DNA of 64,000 bases, taken from positions 124,001 to 188,000 of the forward strand of contig JAEWHP010000046.1 of assembly GCA_023387735.1 (NCBI GenBank), in the 5' to 3' direction. The position numbers were made by a program, and so were the translations under genes. Origin of the DNA: Pseudomonadota bacterium. GTDB lineage: Bacteria > Pseudomonadota > Alphaproteobacteria > Rhizobiales > Xanthobacteraceae. This document shows positions 17,463-26,412 of this stretch, in pieces. The notes beneath the pieces were generated by a model. The model did not search any database. It saw only the letters and a program-made list of their open reading frames with translations, and had not been told where the DNA came from. Positions within the stretch are counted from its first letter, which is position 1, and each line of letters opens with the position of its first letter.

Positions 17463-20165
17463 TCAATTCGCCGCCGCCAGTTTCCGCTGCTCGGCGCCAC
17501 CTGCATCCGTCTGCGCGATCAGCCGCTTCAGTTCCGGAATGCAGGAACCGCAATTGGTGCCCGCCTTCAGCTTCGCGCCGATGTCGGCGGCGGAACGCGC
17601 GCCTGCGGCGATGGTATCGCAGATCGTGTTGCGGCCGACGCCGAAGCAGGCGCAGACGACGGGACCGGCATTGGCGAGGCCGTCGGCCGACTTGCCCGAC
17701 AGCAGCATGCGGCGCTGGTCGTTGCCGAGCGTATCCGCAGCGAACAGAGCCTTGACGACATTCCAGTCGCCGGCGTCCTGCGCCGGGCCGACGAAGAAAC
17801 AGGTATCGATACGGTCGCCGCTAAAGGAAGCAGCGCGATAGACCCCGCCGCCGAAGTCCACGTATTCGGCGACGTCGTCACGGGCGAGAGATTTGAACCA
17901 GGCCTGCCAGCCGGCCAGATCGGCGTTGTCGGCAAACAGGTAACCGTGACCTCCGTTCACGGCCACGCGCGCCGACCACGCATGTGCGGGCAGTTCGAGC
18001 GGCTGGCGCGACAGCGCAAAACCCCGGAACACATATTCGTAAGGCGCGATCGATGCCGGTGTCGCCTTGTTCTCGGGCTGACCCGAGAACGGATCGGTGT
18101 GCGGTGCCACCAGCGAGCCGACGCGCGCGCCGGTCGCGTTGGCCTCGCTCCAGTGGATCGGCGCAAACAGCATGCCGCGCTGCTGGCGTTCGCTGACGAT
18201 GACGCGAAGCGTGCATTGTCCGTAATCGGTAGTGACGCGCGCGAAATCGCCGTCGGAGACGCCGAACTTCAAGGCATCGTCGGGATGAACCTCGACAAAG
18301 GGCTCCGGCAGATGCTGGCCGAGTCGCGGGCTCTCACCGGTGCGCGTCATGGTGTGCCACTGGTCGCGGATGCGGCCGGTGTTCAGCCGCAACGGCCGCG
18401 CCGCCGTGATCTCGGTGCGCAACGCCGGGACTTCGGGCGCGATGAAGCGGGCCTTGAAGTCGTTGGCGAAGAATCCGCCGTCGGCGAAGAAGCGCGCTTG
18501 CGGATCGGCGCCCTGCCGCATCGGCCATTGCACCGGCGCCATCGCATCAAAGTCTTCGTCTGAAAAGGACGCCAGCGCGCCGATGTCGAAATCGCGCCCG
18601 CCATTGTTCTCGAACGCCGAGAGCGCGGCGTGCTCGCGGAAGATCTCCGCCGCCGATCCAAAGCTGAACGCCGCGCCGAAGCCGAGCCGTTTCGCCACCT
18701 CGCCCATGATCCACCAGTCAGGCTGCGCCTCGCCAGGTGGGCTCAGGAACGCGCGCTGCCGCGAGATGCGCCGCTCCGAGTTGGTCACGGTGCCGGATTT
18801 TTCGCCCCAGGCCTGTGCCGGCAGCAGCACGTGCGGCCCGGCATCGACGGTGTCGTTGGAAATCACGTTCTCGGAAACGACGAACAGTTCGAGCTTCTTC
18901 AGCGTCGCGCGGACGCCATCGGCATTTGGAAGGGACACCGCCGGGTTGGTGCCCATCACCCACAGCGCCTTGATCTCGCCGCGCGCGATGGCCTCGAACA
19001 TCTGCACCGCCTTCAACCCTTCATGGGTCGCGATGCGCGGCGCCTTCCAGAACCGGCGCACGCGATCGATATCCGGCGGCGAAAATCCCATGTGGGCGGC
19101 GAGCTGGTTGGCGAGCCCGCCGACCTCGCGCCCGCCCATCGCATTGGGCTGCCCGGTCAGCGAGAACGGCGATGCGCCGACCTTGCCGATACGGCCGGTT
19201 GCGAGGTGGCAATTGAGGATGGCGTTCACCTTGTCGGTGCCCTGCGCCGACTGGTTGACGCCTTGCGAATACATCGTGACGACGCGTGGCGTTTTGGCGT
19301 ACAAATGGAAGAACGCGGCGACATCCTGCTCGGAGAGGCCGGTTGCGAGTGCGGTCGCGCCGACACTGCCGGCCATGCCGCGGGCGCGCGCGATCGCTTC
19401 GTCAAAACCCGACGTGTAGCGATCGATGTAGTCGCGATCGAGCGCGCCGTTGTCGGCGAGGTGGACCAGCAATCCGCTGAACAGCGCCGTGTCCGTACCC
19501 GGCTTCAGTCCCAGAAACAGATCGTCATCGCCGACGGTATCGGTGCGGCGTGGATCGATCACGACGATGCGCGCGCCACGTTGCTGCTTGTTGGCAAGCA
19601 TGCGCTGGTACAGTACCGGATGGCACCAGGCCGCGTTCGAGCCGACCAGCACCAGCAGGTCCGCCTCGTCGAGATCCTCATAGCATCCAGGCACGGTGTC
19701 GGCGCCGAACGCCCTGCGATGGCCGGCAACCGATGACGCCATGCACAGCCGAGAATTGGTGTCGACATTGGCGCTGCCGATGAAGCCTTTCATCAGCTTG
19801 TTGGCGACGTAGTAATCCTCGGTCAGCAACTGGCCGGAGAGATAGAAGGCGACCGCGCCCGGGCCGTCGCGCGCGACGATGTGCTGAAAGCGGTGCGCGA
19901 CGTGGTCAAGCGCGTCGCTCCAGGCCACCCGCTCGAGCCCCTTGCCGCAGCGGATCATCGGGTACAGCAGCCGGTTGGTCAGTCCAAGCGTCTCACCGAG
20001 CGCGGAACCCTTCGAGCACAGCCGGCCGAAATTGGCGGGGTGCTCGGGATCACCCGATATCGCCGCCCCTCCCCGCCCGTCCGGCGTCGCCAGGACGCCG
20101 CAGCCGACGCCGCAATAGGCACAGGTGGTGCGTGTCGCACGCAGATCGGGATCATTGGCGGTCAT
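17463..20165 (-). CDS. nasC: Assimilatory nitrate reductase catalytic subunit NasC
   Basis: A 900-residue molybdopterin oxidoreductase reducing nitrate to nitrite in the cytoplasm. An N-terminal [4Fe-4S] site uses Cys15, Cys18, Cys22 and Cys50 (CAYCGVGC ... GRLCSKG). The Mo-bis-MGD domain follows (MYSQGVNQSAQGTDKVN and GTNPAVSLPNAD are family blocks), then the dinucleotide-binding C-terminal domain. The tail (about 836-885) is a BFD-like [2Fe-2S] domain with Cys838, Cys840, Cys872 and Cys875, as in NasA-type enzymes that take electrons from a flavoprotein. Start at ATG 20165 (MTANDPDLRATRT), 13 bases after flp. The neighbours flp and bjgb match the nasC-flp-bjgb set described in Bradyrhizobium. 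The assimilatory nitrite reductase is not in this window. Confidence 0.95.
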   Translation of the reverse strand: MTANDPDLRATRTTCAYCGVGCGVLATPDGRGGAAISGDPEHPANFGRLCSKGSALGETLGLTNRLLYPMIRCGKGLERVAWSDALDHVAHRFQHIVARDGPGAVAFYLSGQLLTEDYYVANKLMKGFIGSANVDTNSRLCMASSVAGHRRAFGADTVPGCYEDLDEADLLVLVGSNAAWCHPVLYQRMLANKQQRGARIVVIDPRRTDTVGDDDLFLGLKPGTDTALFSGLLVHLADNGALDRDYIDRYTSGFDEAIARARGMAGSVGATALATGLSEQDVAAFFHLYAKTPRVVTMYSQGVNQSAQGTDKVNAILNCHLATGRIGKVGASPFSLTGQPNAMGGREVGGLANQLAAHMGFSPPDIDRVRRFWKAPRIATHEGLKAVQMFEAIARGEIKALWVMGTNPAVSLPNADGVRATLKKLELFVVSENVISNDTVDAGPHVLLPAQAWGEKSGTVTNSERRISRQRAFLSPPGEAQPDWWIMGEVAKRLGFGAAFSFGSAAEIFREHAALSAFENNGGRDFDIGALASFSDEDFDAMAPVQWPMRQGADPQARFFADGGFFANDFKARFIAPEVPALRTEITAARPLRLNTGRIRDQWHTMTRTGESPRLGQHLPEPFVEVHPDDALKFGVSDGDFARVTTDYGQCTLRVIVSERQQRGMLFAPIHWSEANATGARVGSLVAPHTDPFSGQPENKATPASIAPYEYVFRGFALSRQPLELPAHAWSARVAVNGGHGYLFADNADLAGWQAWFKSLARDDVAEYVDFGGGVYRAASFSGDRIDTCFFVGPAQDAGDWNVVKALFAADTLGNDQRRMLLSGKSADGLANAGPVVCACFGVGRNTICDTIAAGARSAADIGAKLKAGTNCGSCIPELKRLIAQTDAGGAEQRKLAAAN

Positions 20166-20178
20166 GCTGTTCCCCCGA

Positions 20179-21399
20179 TCATGCCGCCTCTGAACGCACG
20201 GCAAGGGAACGGCCGAACATCATGTCGGCGCGAATTCTTTGCGTTGGCTGTTGCGTGCGGATCAATTCGAGATACCAGAGCGCATCGCCGACATCGCCGA
20301 TCAGTACCGCACCAGTCAGCCGTCCGTCCGCGACCACGAGTTTCTTGTAGGTGCCGTGGTTGATGTCTGACAGCACGATGTTTTCGCTGCCGTCTCCGCC
20401 CATGAAATCGCCGGCCGAGAACACGCTGACGCCCGAGACCTTCAGGTTGGTGGCGACGACGCTGCCGGCATAGGAGACCTTGCGGCCGGCGAGGTGCCCC
20501 GCCAGCACCCGCGCCTGCTCATAGGCAGGCTCGACCAGGCCGTAGCAGACGCCGCGATGCTCGGCGCATTCGCCGATCGCAAACACGTCCGAGGCGCCGG
20601 TTTGCAGCTGGTCGTCGACCACGATGCCGCGGTTGACGGCTATGCCTGCGTCTTTCGCCAGCGCGATGTTCGGCCGGATGCCGGCGGCAAAGATCACGGC
20701 ATCGGCGGCAATGTGGCGGCCATCCACCAGTTCAACGCCCTCGACGCGCGTCTCGCCGTGGATGCGCGCGGTGTTGGCATTGAGCAGGATCTCGATACCC
20801 TTGCGCTCGACGAGGGATTTCAGGAGTTCAGCCGCCGGCGCATCGAGCTGGCGCTCCATCAGGCGGTTCATCAGATGCACCAGCGTCACCGGCGCGCCGG
20901 CCTTGGCAAGCCCGTAGGCCGCCTCGAGACCGAGCAGCCCGCCACCTACCACGACCACGCGCTTCTTCTGCGCCGCCAGCGTCAGCAACAGATCGACGTC
21001 GCGGCTGTCGCGGAACGTATGCACGCCGCCGAGATCGGCGCCGGGCACGTTCAGCCGCAGCGGCGACGAGCCGGTGGTCAGGACCAGCTTCGAGAACGGA
21101 ACGCTCTCTTCATTATTCGCGATCTTCAGTTCGCGGCGGCCGACATCGATCCCGGTGGCGACACAGCCATATTTCAGCGTCACGCCGCGGTCGCGCCACC
21201 AGGAAGCCGGCCGGAGTTCGATATCCTGGGAGGTGGTCTCGCCGGCCAGCACCGACGACAGCAGCACGCGATTATAGGCAAGCCGCGGTTCGTCCCCGAT
21301 CACGGCGATGGCGTAGCGGCCCAAAGCCACCTTGGCCAATTCGTCGACCAGGCGGGCAGCGGCCATGCCGTTGCCGACGATTACCAGCGGCTCGCTCAT
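20179..21399 (-). CDS. flp: FAD-dependent NAD(P)H oxidoreductase Flp (NirB N-terminal-like)
   Basis: A 406-residue two-dinucleotide-binding flavoprotein. The FAD motif is at the N-terminus (VIVGNGMAAARLVDEL) and the NAD(P) motif near residue 145 (VVVGGGLLGLEAAYGL), followed by the FAD C-terminal motif DVFAIGECAEH. It resembles the FAD/NAD(P) module of assimilatory nitrite reductase NirB but has no Fe-S or sirohaem domain. In Bradyrhizobium Flp supplies electrons to NasC and to the adjacent haemoglobin. Nine bases separate it from the haemoglobin gene and 13 from nasC, so all three are one transcript. Confidence 0.9.
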   Translation of the reverse strand: MSEPLVIVGNGMAAARLVDELAKVALGRYAIAVIGDEPRLAYNRVLLSSVLAGETTSQDIELRPASWWRDRGVTLKYGCVATGIDVGRRELKIANNEESVPFSKLVLTTGSSPLRLNVPGADLGGVHTFRDSRDVDLLLTLAAQKKRVVVVGGGLLGLEAAYGLAKAGAPVTLVHLMNRLMERQLDAPAAELLKSLVERKGIEILLNANTARIHGETRVEGVELVDGRHIAADAVIFAAGIRPNIALAKDAGIAVNRGIVVDDQLQTGASDVFAIGECAEHRGVCYGLVEPAYEQARVLAGHLAGRKVSYAGSVVATNLKVSGVSVFSAGDFMGGDGSENIVLSDINHGTYKKLVVADGRLTGAVLIGDVGDALWYLELIRTQQPTQRIRADMMFGRSLAVRSEAA

Positions 21400-21408
21400 G
21401 ACGTCTCC

Positions 21409-21834
21409 TCATTCGGCAGCTTGGGGGCTGCCGTAGGCTTCTGAAATCATGTATCCGGACAGCGTGCCGTAGGCTGCGGTCCAGGCATCGGCGACGTCGG
21501 CGGTCCAGGCCTCGCCGAGGCCCTTCTCCAGTGTCCACAACAAGGCACCGCCGACGACGGGATAGTGCTCCGGCCTGGCGCCGTAGCTGACATGACGCTT
21601 TGCAAGGGCGCTGGCGGCCGGCAACACCGATTCGAGATTGCTCAACCCGTTGACCACCACGGCCAGCGTCGCCATCAGCTTCTTGCGCTGCTCCGTCATG
21701 TCGGCCGGAAACATCACCTTTACCGCCGGTGCTACTTCAAACAGGCGATCGTAGAACAGCGTGGCGGCTTGCTCCGAAATCGGCGCGACCTTGGCAAAAC
21801 TCTCCTGAACCAGGTTGATCTGTGCTGGATTCAC
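21409..21834 (-). CDS. bjgb: Single-domain haemoglobin (Bjgb-like, NO detoxification)
   Basis: A 141-residue globin like the haem domain of flavohaemoglobins but without the reductase domain. Proximal His81 lies in ALAKRHVSYG, followed by the family block PEHYPVVGGALLWTL; Tyr28 (LFYDRLF) is the likely B10 distal tyrosine. With Flp as separate reductase it would oxidise NO made from nitrite during nitrate assimilation. It is cotranscribed with flp and nasC. The reductase-less form and the gene order are those of Bradyrhizobium Bjgb. Confidence 0.92.
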   Translation of the reverse strand: MNPAQINLVQESFAKVAPISEQAATLFYDRLFEVAPAVKVMFPADMTEQRKKLMATLAVVVNGLSNLESVLPAASALAKRHVSYGARPEHYPVVGGALLWTLEKGLGEAWTADVADAWTAAYGTLSGYMISEAYGSPQAAE

Positions 21835-21920
21835 CGAAACTCTCCTCGCGTGTTAAGGGCAATCCGTTGGTCGCACCGGCGGACACAAGCGTTCACCGCC
21901 ACGAATTCAAAAGCGAAGCG

Positions 21921-22715
21921 CTAGGCCGCCTCGACGAAGCGATGCCGCTCGTAGAGGAATTCGAGCACGCGCTGACGGCACTTCAGATAGCCGGGGTTGG
22001 TCGCGAGCTCGAGCCGCTTGCGTGGCCGCGCCAGCGGCACCTCCAGTACTTCACCGATCCGCGCGCTCGGCCCATTGGTCATCATCACGATGCGGTCTGA
22101 CAGCAGCACGGCTTCGTCGACATCGTGCGTGATCATCAAGATCGTGTTGCCGAGCTTCTGGTGCAGCGCCATCACCGAATCCTGGAGATGCGCGCGGGTC
22201 AGCGCGTCGAGCGCACCGAAGGGTTCGTCGAGCAAAAGCACCTTCGGCTCCATGGCGAGCGCCCGCGCGATGCCGACGCGCTGCTTCATGCCGCCCGAGA
22301 TTTCACTGGGACGCTTGTCCTTGGCGTGCGCCATCTGCACCAGGTTGAGATTGTGCATCACCCAGGCGTCGCGCTCGGCGCGGGTCTTGGTCGACGAAAA
22401 CACCTTGTCGACGCCAAGCTTGACGTTCTCGTACACCGTCAGCCAGGGCAACAGGCTGTGGTTCTGAAACACCACCGCGCGGTCCGGTCCTGGCGAATTG
22501 ACCTCGCGGTTCTCCAGCAGCACGCAGCCCGTCGTACAGTCGGTAAGACCGGCGACGATGTTGAGCAGCGTCGACTTGCCGCAGCCGGAATGGCCGATGA
22601 TCGAGACGTACTCGCCCTTGTCGATCGTCAGGTTGATTTCCTTCAGCACCTCGGTCGTGGCGTTGCCGCGGGTGAAGGTCTTGTCGATGTGGTCGAGCTT
22701 GAGATAGGCCTGCAT
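21921..22715 (-). CDS. nrtD: Nitrate ABC transporter ATP-binding protein (NrtD-like)
   Basis: A 264-residue ATPase with Walker A GHSGCGKST (41-49), Q-loop FQNHSLLPW, signature SGGMKQRVGIARAL and Walker B VLLLDEPFGALD. It is the single-domain NrtD/TauB type and lacks the fused NrtA-like domain of cyanobacterial NrtC. A frame open to 23321 upstream is a shadow; MQAYLKLDHI at 22715 is the true start. It is 11 bases after nrtB and 86 bases before the haemoglobin gene, so the importer probably shares a transcript with nasC. Confidence 0.9.
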   Translation of the reverse strand: MQAYLKLDHIDKTFTRGNATTEVLKEINLTIDKGEYVSIIGHSGCGKSTLLNIVAGLTDCTTGCVLLENREVNSPGPDRAVVFQNHSLLPWLTVYENVKLGVDKVFSSTKTRAERDAWVMHNLNLVQMAHAKDKRPSEISGGMKQRVGIARALAMEPKVLLLDEPFGALDALTRAHLQDSVMALHQKLGNTILMITHDVDEAVLLSDRIVMMTNGPSARIGEVLEVPLARPRKRLELATNPGYLKCRQRVLEFLYERHRFVEAA

Positions 22716-22726
22716 GACAATTCCTT

Positions 22727-23638
22727 TCAGCTTACGGCCGTGCCGCGGGTCACGATCTTGCCCAGCCCCGCGATCAGGCGGTCGAGCACAAAGCCGATGA
22801 TGCCGACATAGAACAGCGCCAGGATGATCTCGCTGATGTGCGAGGAGTTCCAGGCGTCCCAGATGAAGAAGCCGATGCCGACGCCGCCGATCAGCATTTC
22901 GGCCGCGACGATCGCCAGCCACGACAGGCCGATGCCGATACGCAGGCCGGTGAAGATGTAGGGCGCCGCCGCCGGGATCATGATCTTCGAGAAGAACTCC
23001 AGCGGGTTGAGCTGCACCACCGCGGCGACGTTGCGATAGTCCTGCGGGATGTTGCGGATGCCGACCGCGGTGTTGATGATGATCGGCCACACCGAGGTGA
23101 TGAAGATGACGAAGATCGCCGAGGGCTGGCCGTCGCGAAACGCGGCGAGCGACAGCGGCAACCATGCCAGCGGCGGGATGGTGCGAAGGACCTGGAACAG
23201 CGGATCGAGCCCGCGCATCGCCCACACCGACTGCCCGACCAGCGTGCCGAGCGCGATGCCGACGAACGCAGCGATCGAATAGCCGTAGGCGACACGCTGC
23301 AGCGAGGCGGACAGGTGCCAAAACAGGCCCTTGTCGATGCCGCCGTTGTCGAAGAACGGGTCGAGGATCAGTTCCTTGGTGTCCGCGAAGACCTTCGATG
23401 GCGGCGGCAGGGTCGAGCCGGTGCGGCGGCAGACCAATTCCCAGAACAGCATGAGAAGCGCAAGCACGACCAGCGGCGGCACGACACGCACCGCGGTCTC
23501 TCTCGCCATCTTGACGTATTTCTCCGAACGCGGCGCCTGCTTCGGCGTCATCGTTACGACCGGCGCCGCCGTGGTCGGCGACGAGGACGCAGGAATCGCC
23601 ACCGCGGTGGCTTCGGCTTTGATCGCAGGCATCGACAT
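22727..23638 (-). CDS. nrtB: Nitrate ABC transporter permease NrtB
   Basis: A 303-residue permease of the NrtB/TauC/SsuC family, with about six to seven helices and the EAA-type loop (FRDGQPSAIFVIFITSVWPI). The first 60 residues are a polar Ala/Pro/Thr-rich cytoplasmic tail, then VVPPLVVLALLMLFWELV starts the first helix. I use ATG 23638 because GGAGA lies about nine bases upstream; the ATG at 23662 would put that site inside the coding region. It forms the membrane channel of the importer. Confidence 0.9.
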   Translation of the reverse strand: MSMPAIKAEATAVAIPASSSPTTAAPVVTMTPKQAPRSEKYVKMARETAVRVVPPLVVLALLMLFWELVCRRTGSTLPPPSKVFADTKELILDPFFDNGGIDKGLFWHLSASLQRVAYGYSIAAFVGIALGTLVGQSVWAMRGLDPLFQVLRTIPPLAWLPLSLAAFRDGQPSAIFVIFITSVWPIIINTAVGIRNIPQDYRNVAAVVQLNPLEFFSKIMIPAAAPYIFTGLRIGIGLSWLAIVAAEMLIGGVGIGFFIWDAWNSSHISEIILALFYVGIIGFVLDRLIAGLGKIVTRGTAVS

Positions 23639-23703
23639 CGAAATTGTATCTCCGCGTTTCAATGGGCGGGCCGCGCTAAAACTCGCGCGCGGCCCGGTTT
23701 GAA

Positions 23704-25020
23704 TCAGACCTCGACACGCTTGATGGAAAGCGACTTCAGATAGGCGGACGGATTTTCGGGATCGAACACCTTGCCGTCGAAGAAAGTCTCCTTGCCGCGC
23801 GAGGTCGAAGCCGGGATGTCAGCCGCAGCAACGCCCATCGTCTTGGCGGCCTGTTTCCAGAGATCCTCGCGGTTGACCTTGGCGATCAAGGCCTTGGTGT
23901 CGAGACCCGCGTCATACTTGCCCCAGCGGATGTCCTCGGTGAGGAACCAGAGATCGTGGCTCTGGAACGGATAGGACGCATGATCGCGCCAGTACTTCAT
24001 GATATGCGGCGAGTTCTCGACGACCTTGCCGGGTATGCCGTAGTCGAACTTGCCTGCCGAACGGTCGTAGACGTCGTCGACCGGGCAGTTCATCCACTGC
24101 CGCTTGCCCATGATGGTCGCCAGCTCTTTCTTGTTCTCGGCCTTGTCGGCCCATTGCTGCGCCTCCATCACCGCCATCAGGATCGCCTGGGCCGCCTTCG
24201 GGTATTTGTCGACCCATGCAGCGCGCATGCCCAGTGACTTCTCGGGGTGCTTGGCCCAGATTTCGCCGGTGGTGACGGCGGTGTAGCCGATCTTCTGATT
24301 GATCAACTGCAGGTTCCACGGCTCGCCAACGCAGAAGCAATCCATGGTGCCAACCTTCATGTTGGCGACCATTTGCGGCGGCGGCACCACAATGGTCTCG
24401 ATATCCTTGTCGGGATCGATGCCGCCAGCGGCGAGCCAGTAGCGGATCCACAGATCGTGCGTGCCGCCCGGGAAAGTCATGGCCGCCTTGACCGACTTGC
24501 CGGAGGCTTTCTTCTTTTCGAGCGCGACCTTGAACGGCGCGGTGTCGACGCCGAGCTTGAGGTCGGCATACTCACTGGCGACGGAGATGCACTGGCTGTC
24601 GAGATTGAGCCGCGCCAGGATGTACATCGGCGTCGGAACGTTGTTCTGCGTCACCTTGCCGGCCGAGATCAGATACGGCATCGGCGTCAGGATATGCGCA
24701 CCGTCAATGCCGTTGCCTTCCGAGCCCAGCACGAGGTTGTCGCGGGTGGTGCCCCACGACGCCTGCTTGGTGACTTCGACGTCGGGCATGCCGTATTTGG
24801 CGAACAACCCCTTGTCCTTGGCGACGAACAGCGGGCCGGCGTCGCTCAACGCGATGAACCCGAGGATAGCCTTGGTCACTTCCGGACCGGCGCCTTGTGC
24901 AAACGCGCCAGCCGGAAAATTCAGCCTGGCGGCGGCGAGTAGCGCCGCGGTGCCACCGGTCGCCTTCAGGAGCTGACGGCGGCTGAAAGCGCTTGAGGTG
25001 GGCTTGGTGGGCTTCGTCAT
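23704..25020 (-). CDS. nrtA: Nitrate ABC transporter substrate-binding protein NrtA
   Basis: A 438-residue periplasmic binding protein of the NrtA/CmpA family. A twin-arginine signal (FSRRQLLKATGGTAALLAAA) ends near AFAQ. Family segments include KQASWGTTRDNLVLG, GAHILTPMPYLISAG, ALEKKKASGKSV-like spacing and CFCVGEPWN. It captures nitrate (possibly nitrite). Start ATG 25020 gives the expected signal peptide. It is the first gene of the nrt-bjgb-flp-nasC run, with a 150-base leader after a candidate sigma-54 promoter. No NarK permease is present here, unlike the described Bradyrhizobium operon. Confidence 0.92.
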   Translation of the reverse strand: MTKPTKPTSSAFSRRQLLKATGGTAALLAAARLNFPAGAFAQGAGPEVTKAILGFIALSDAGPLFVAKDKGLFAKYGMPDVEVTKQASWGTTRDNLVLGSEGNGIDGAHILTPMPYLISAGKVTQNNVPTPMYILARLNLDSQCISVASEYADLKLGVDTAPFKVALEKKKASGKSVKAAMTFPGGTHDLWIRYWLAAGGIDPDKDIETIVVPPPQMVANMKVGTMDCFCVGEPWNLQLINQKIGYTAVTTGEIWAKHPEKSLGMRAAWVDKYPKAAQAILMAVMEAQQWADKAENKKELATIMGKRQWMNCPVDDVYDRSAGKFDYGIPGKVVENSPHIMKYWRDHASYPFQSHDLWFLTEDIRWGKYDAGLDTKALIAKVNREDLWKQAAKTMGVAAADIPASTSRGKETFFDGKVFDPENPSAYLKSLSIKRVEV

Positions 25021-25100
25021 GTGTGTCGCTGTCCTTTGCGTCTGATCGGGTGTTCCGGGCCGTCCGTTTGGTGTCACCGCGCAAGGCACGGAAAGGCGCG

Positions 25101-25119
25101 TTCCGGGGAGGCCCCGGAA
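25101..25119 (-). promoter_or_regulatory. GC-rich hairpin in the nrtA leader
   Basis: In the transcript, TTCCGGGG and CCCCGGAA form an eight-base stem with a three-base loop, about 80 bases before the nrtA start. Nitrate operons in alphaproteobacteria are often controlled by NasT antitermination at leader hairpins. Here only one clear hairpin is visible, with no U-tract directly after it, so the role is inferred. Confidence 0.4.
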
Positions 25120-25184
25120 TTGGCGGCGTCACAATTCGGATGAGTGGTCTCGAGGGACGGCTACAATGGCGTCGGCACAAACTA

Positions 25185-25201
25185 TTCAAGCTTCGTGCCA
25201 A
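25185..25201 (-). promoter_or_regulatory. Candidate sigma-54 promoter for nrtA operon
   Basis: The minus strand reads TTGGCACG-N4-TTGAA. The -24 element matches the sigma-54 consensus TGGCACG exactly and the spacing to the -12 element is correct; the -12 element has GA where GC is usual. The predicted start would be near 25173, leaving a leader of about 150 bases. NtrC-dependent expression of nitrate assimilation is well known. Confidence 0.55.
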
Positions 25202-25312
25202 GCCTCCCGCAGTGCAGAAAAATTATTGTTTTCAGGGCATTACGAATTTACAGCGGCGGGCCAGCATGCCCCGCCCAAAACGCTATTCGCATTCTAAATT
25301 TGCGATTCGCTC

Positions 25313-25337
25313 AATTCTTGTGCGCCGCACAAGAATT
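25313..25337. promoter_or_regulatory. Perfect 11-bp inverted repeat between the dioxygenase end and the nrt promoter
   Basis: AATTCTTGTGC and GCACAAGAATT flank GCC. It lies 23 bases past the dioxygenase stop and about 115 bases upstream of the candidate sigma-54 promoter. It could be a regulator site for the nrt operon or a weak terminator of the dioxygenase transcript. The rest of 25021-25360 holds no gene that I can support. Confidence 0.45.
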
Positions 25338-25360
25338 AGGCGGACTGAAAAATCGGAGCC

Positions 25361-26275
25361 TCAGGCGTCTTCGCTGGCCTTCGCCATCATCGGTTTCGGC
25401 GCGTTTCCTTCACCCGGTTTCATCCGGAATTCATAGCTCATCAGGTGCCAAGGTTCGTTCGCGGACTTGCCGTCCGGCATCACCGGATCGCTGCGCTTTT
25501 CGACCCTGGCGACCAGTTCGTCCTTGACCCCGAACACCACGTCGGAATCGAGATACTTGTCGCCCTCGATGAAGACGTGCGTGATCAGCGGCTGATAGCC
25601 GGGCGCATCAACCAGGAAATGGACATGCGCCGGCCGCATCGCGTGACGCCGGGTCTGGATGATCATCTCGCCCACCGGACCGTCGGTCGGGATCGGATAG
25701 CTGCACGGCAGGATGGTGCGGAAAAAGAAGCGGCCGTCGGCATCGGTGATGAAGCGCGCCCGCGACGACGGCCCTTGCGTCGCATAGGTCGGCTTCTGTG
25801 AGTCATAGAAGCCGTCGTCGTCGGCATGCCAGACGTCCACCGGCACGCCCGCCAGAGGCTTGCCGGCGAGGTCGGTGACGCGGCTCTGCACGAACATCCG
25901 CTCGCCCGGCAGCGTGGCGGAGATATCGGTGCCATGCGGCGTCTCCCTGTGCTCACCGACATAGAACGGGCCGAGCACCGTCGTCTCGGTGGCGCCGCCG
26001 CGCTCGCGATGGTTCACGGCATCGACCAGCATCGACACGCCGAGCACGTCGGAGAGCAGGATGAACTCCTGACGGATCGGCGTGCATTTCTGGCCGGTCC
26101 GGGTCAGGAAATCGATCGCATATTCCCATTCCTCGAAGGTGAGATCGGTCCTGCTGACATAGTCGTGCAGCGATTTCACCAATTCCTGCAGCAGGAATTT
26201 GGCGCGCGGATCCGGCGTATCGTCGAAGCTGCGGATCACGGCGGCGGTCAGCTCGGTCTCGTTGAATTGGGGCAT
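25361..26275 (-). CDS. Intradiol ring-cleavage dioxygenase (hydroxyquinol/catechol 1,2-dioxygenase family)
   Basis: A 304-residue non-haem Fe(III) dioxygenase that opens catecholic rings between the two hydroxyls. The N-terminal helical domain (about 1-95) is followed by the beta-sandwich. Iron ligands are visible as Tyr in LGPFYVGEH, Tyr in CSYPIPTDGPVG and the two His in RRHAMRPAHVHF. I start at ATG 26275 (MPQFNETELTAAV), where the dioxygenase N-terminal domain begins; the longer frame overlaps the next promoter. It stands alone without other aromatic-degradation genes, so the ring substrate (catechol, chlorocatechol or hydroxyquinol) is unresolved; overall similarity suggests the hydroxyquinol group. 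Confidence 0.88.
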   Translation of the reverse strand: MPQFNETELTAAVIRSFDDTPDPRAKFLLQELVKSLHDYVSRTDLTFEEWEYAIDFLTRTGQKCTPIRQEFILLSDVLGVSMLVDAVNHRERGGATETTVLGPFYVGEHRETPHGTDISATLPGERMFVQSRVTDLAGKPLAGVPVDVWHADDDGFYDSQKPTYATQGPSSRARFITDADGRFFFRTILPCSYPIPTDGPVGEMIIQTRRHAMRPAHVHFLVDAPGYQPLITHVFIEGDKYLDSDVVFGVKDELVARVEKRSDPVMPDGKSANEPWHLMSYEFRMKPGEGNAPKPMMAKASEDA

Positions 26276-26412
26276 CTTTTGTGTCCTGCGGCATACGCGG
26301 TGGCTGCGGTCAGCGTATACCACCGCCCCGCCATCGGTAAGCTCAGCCGGTTGGAATGGGGCACACTTTTCGGCTATCAAAGCTGTCAACAGCCAGCCGG
26401 AGACGCGCCCCC

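Noticed and set aside
25313..25337. NtrC binding site
   Set aside because: NtrC sites have GCAC...GTGC half-site order; this dyad reads GTGC...GCAC, so I list it only as an unassigned inverted repeat.
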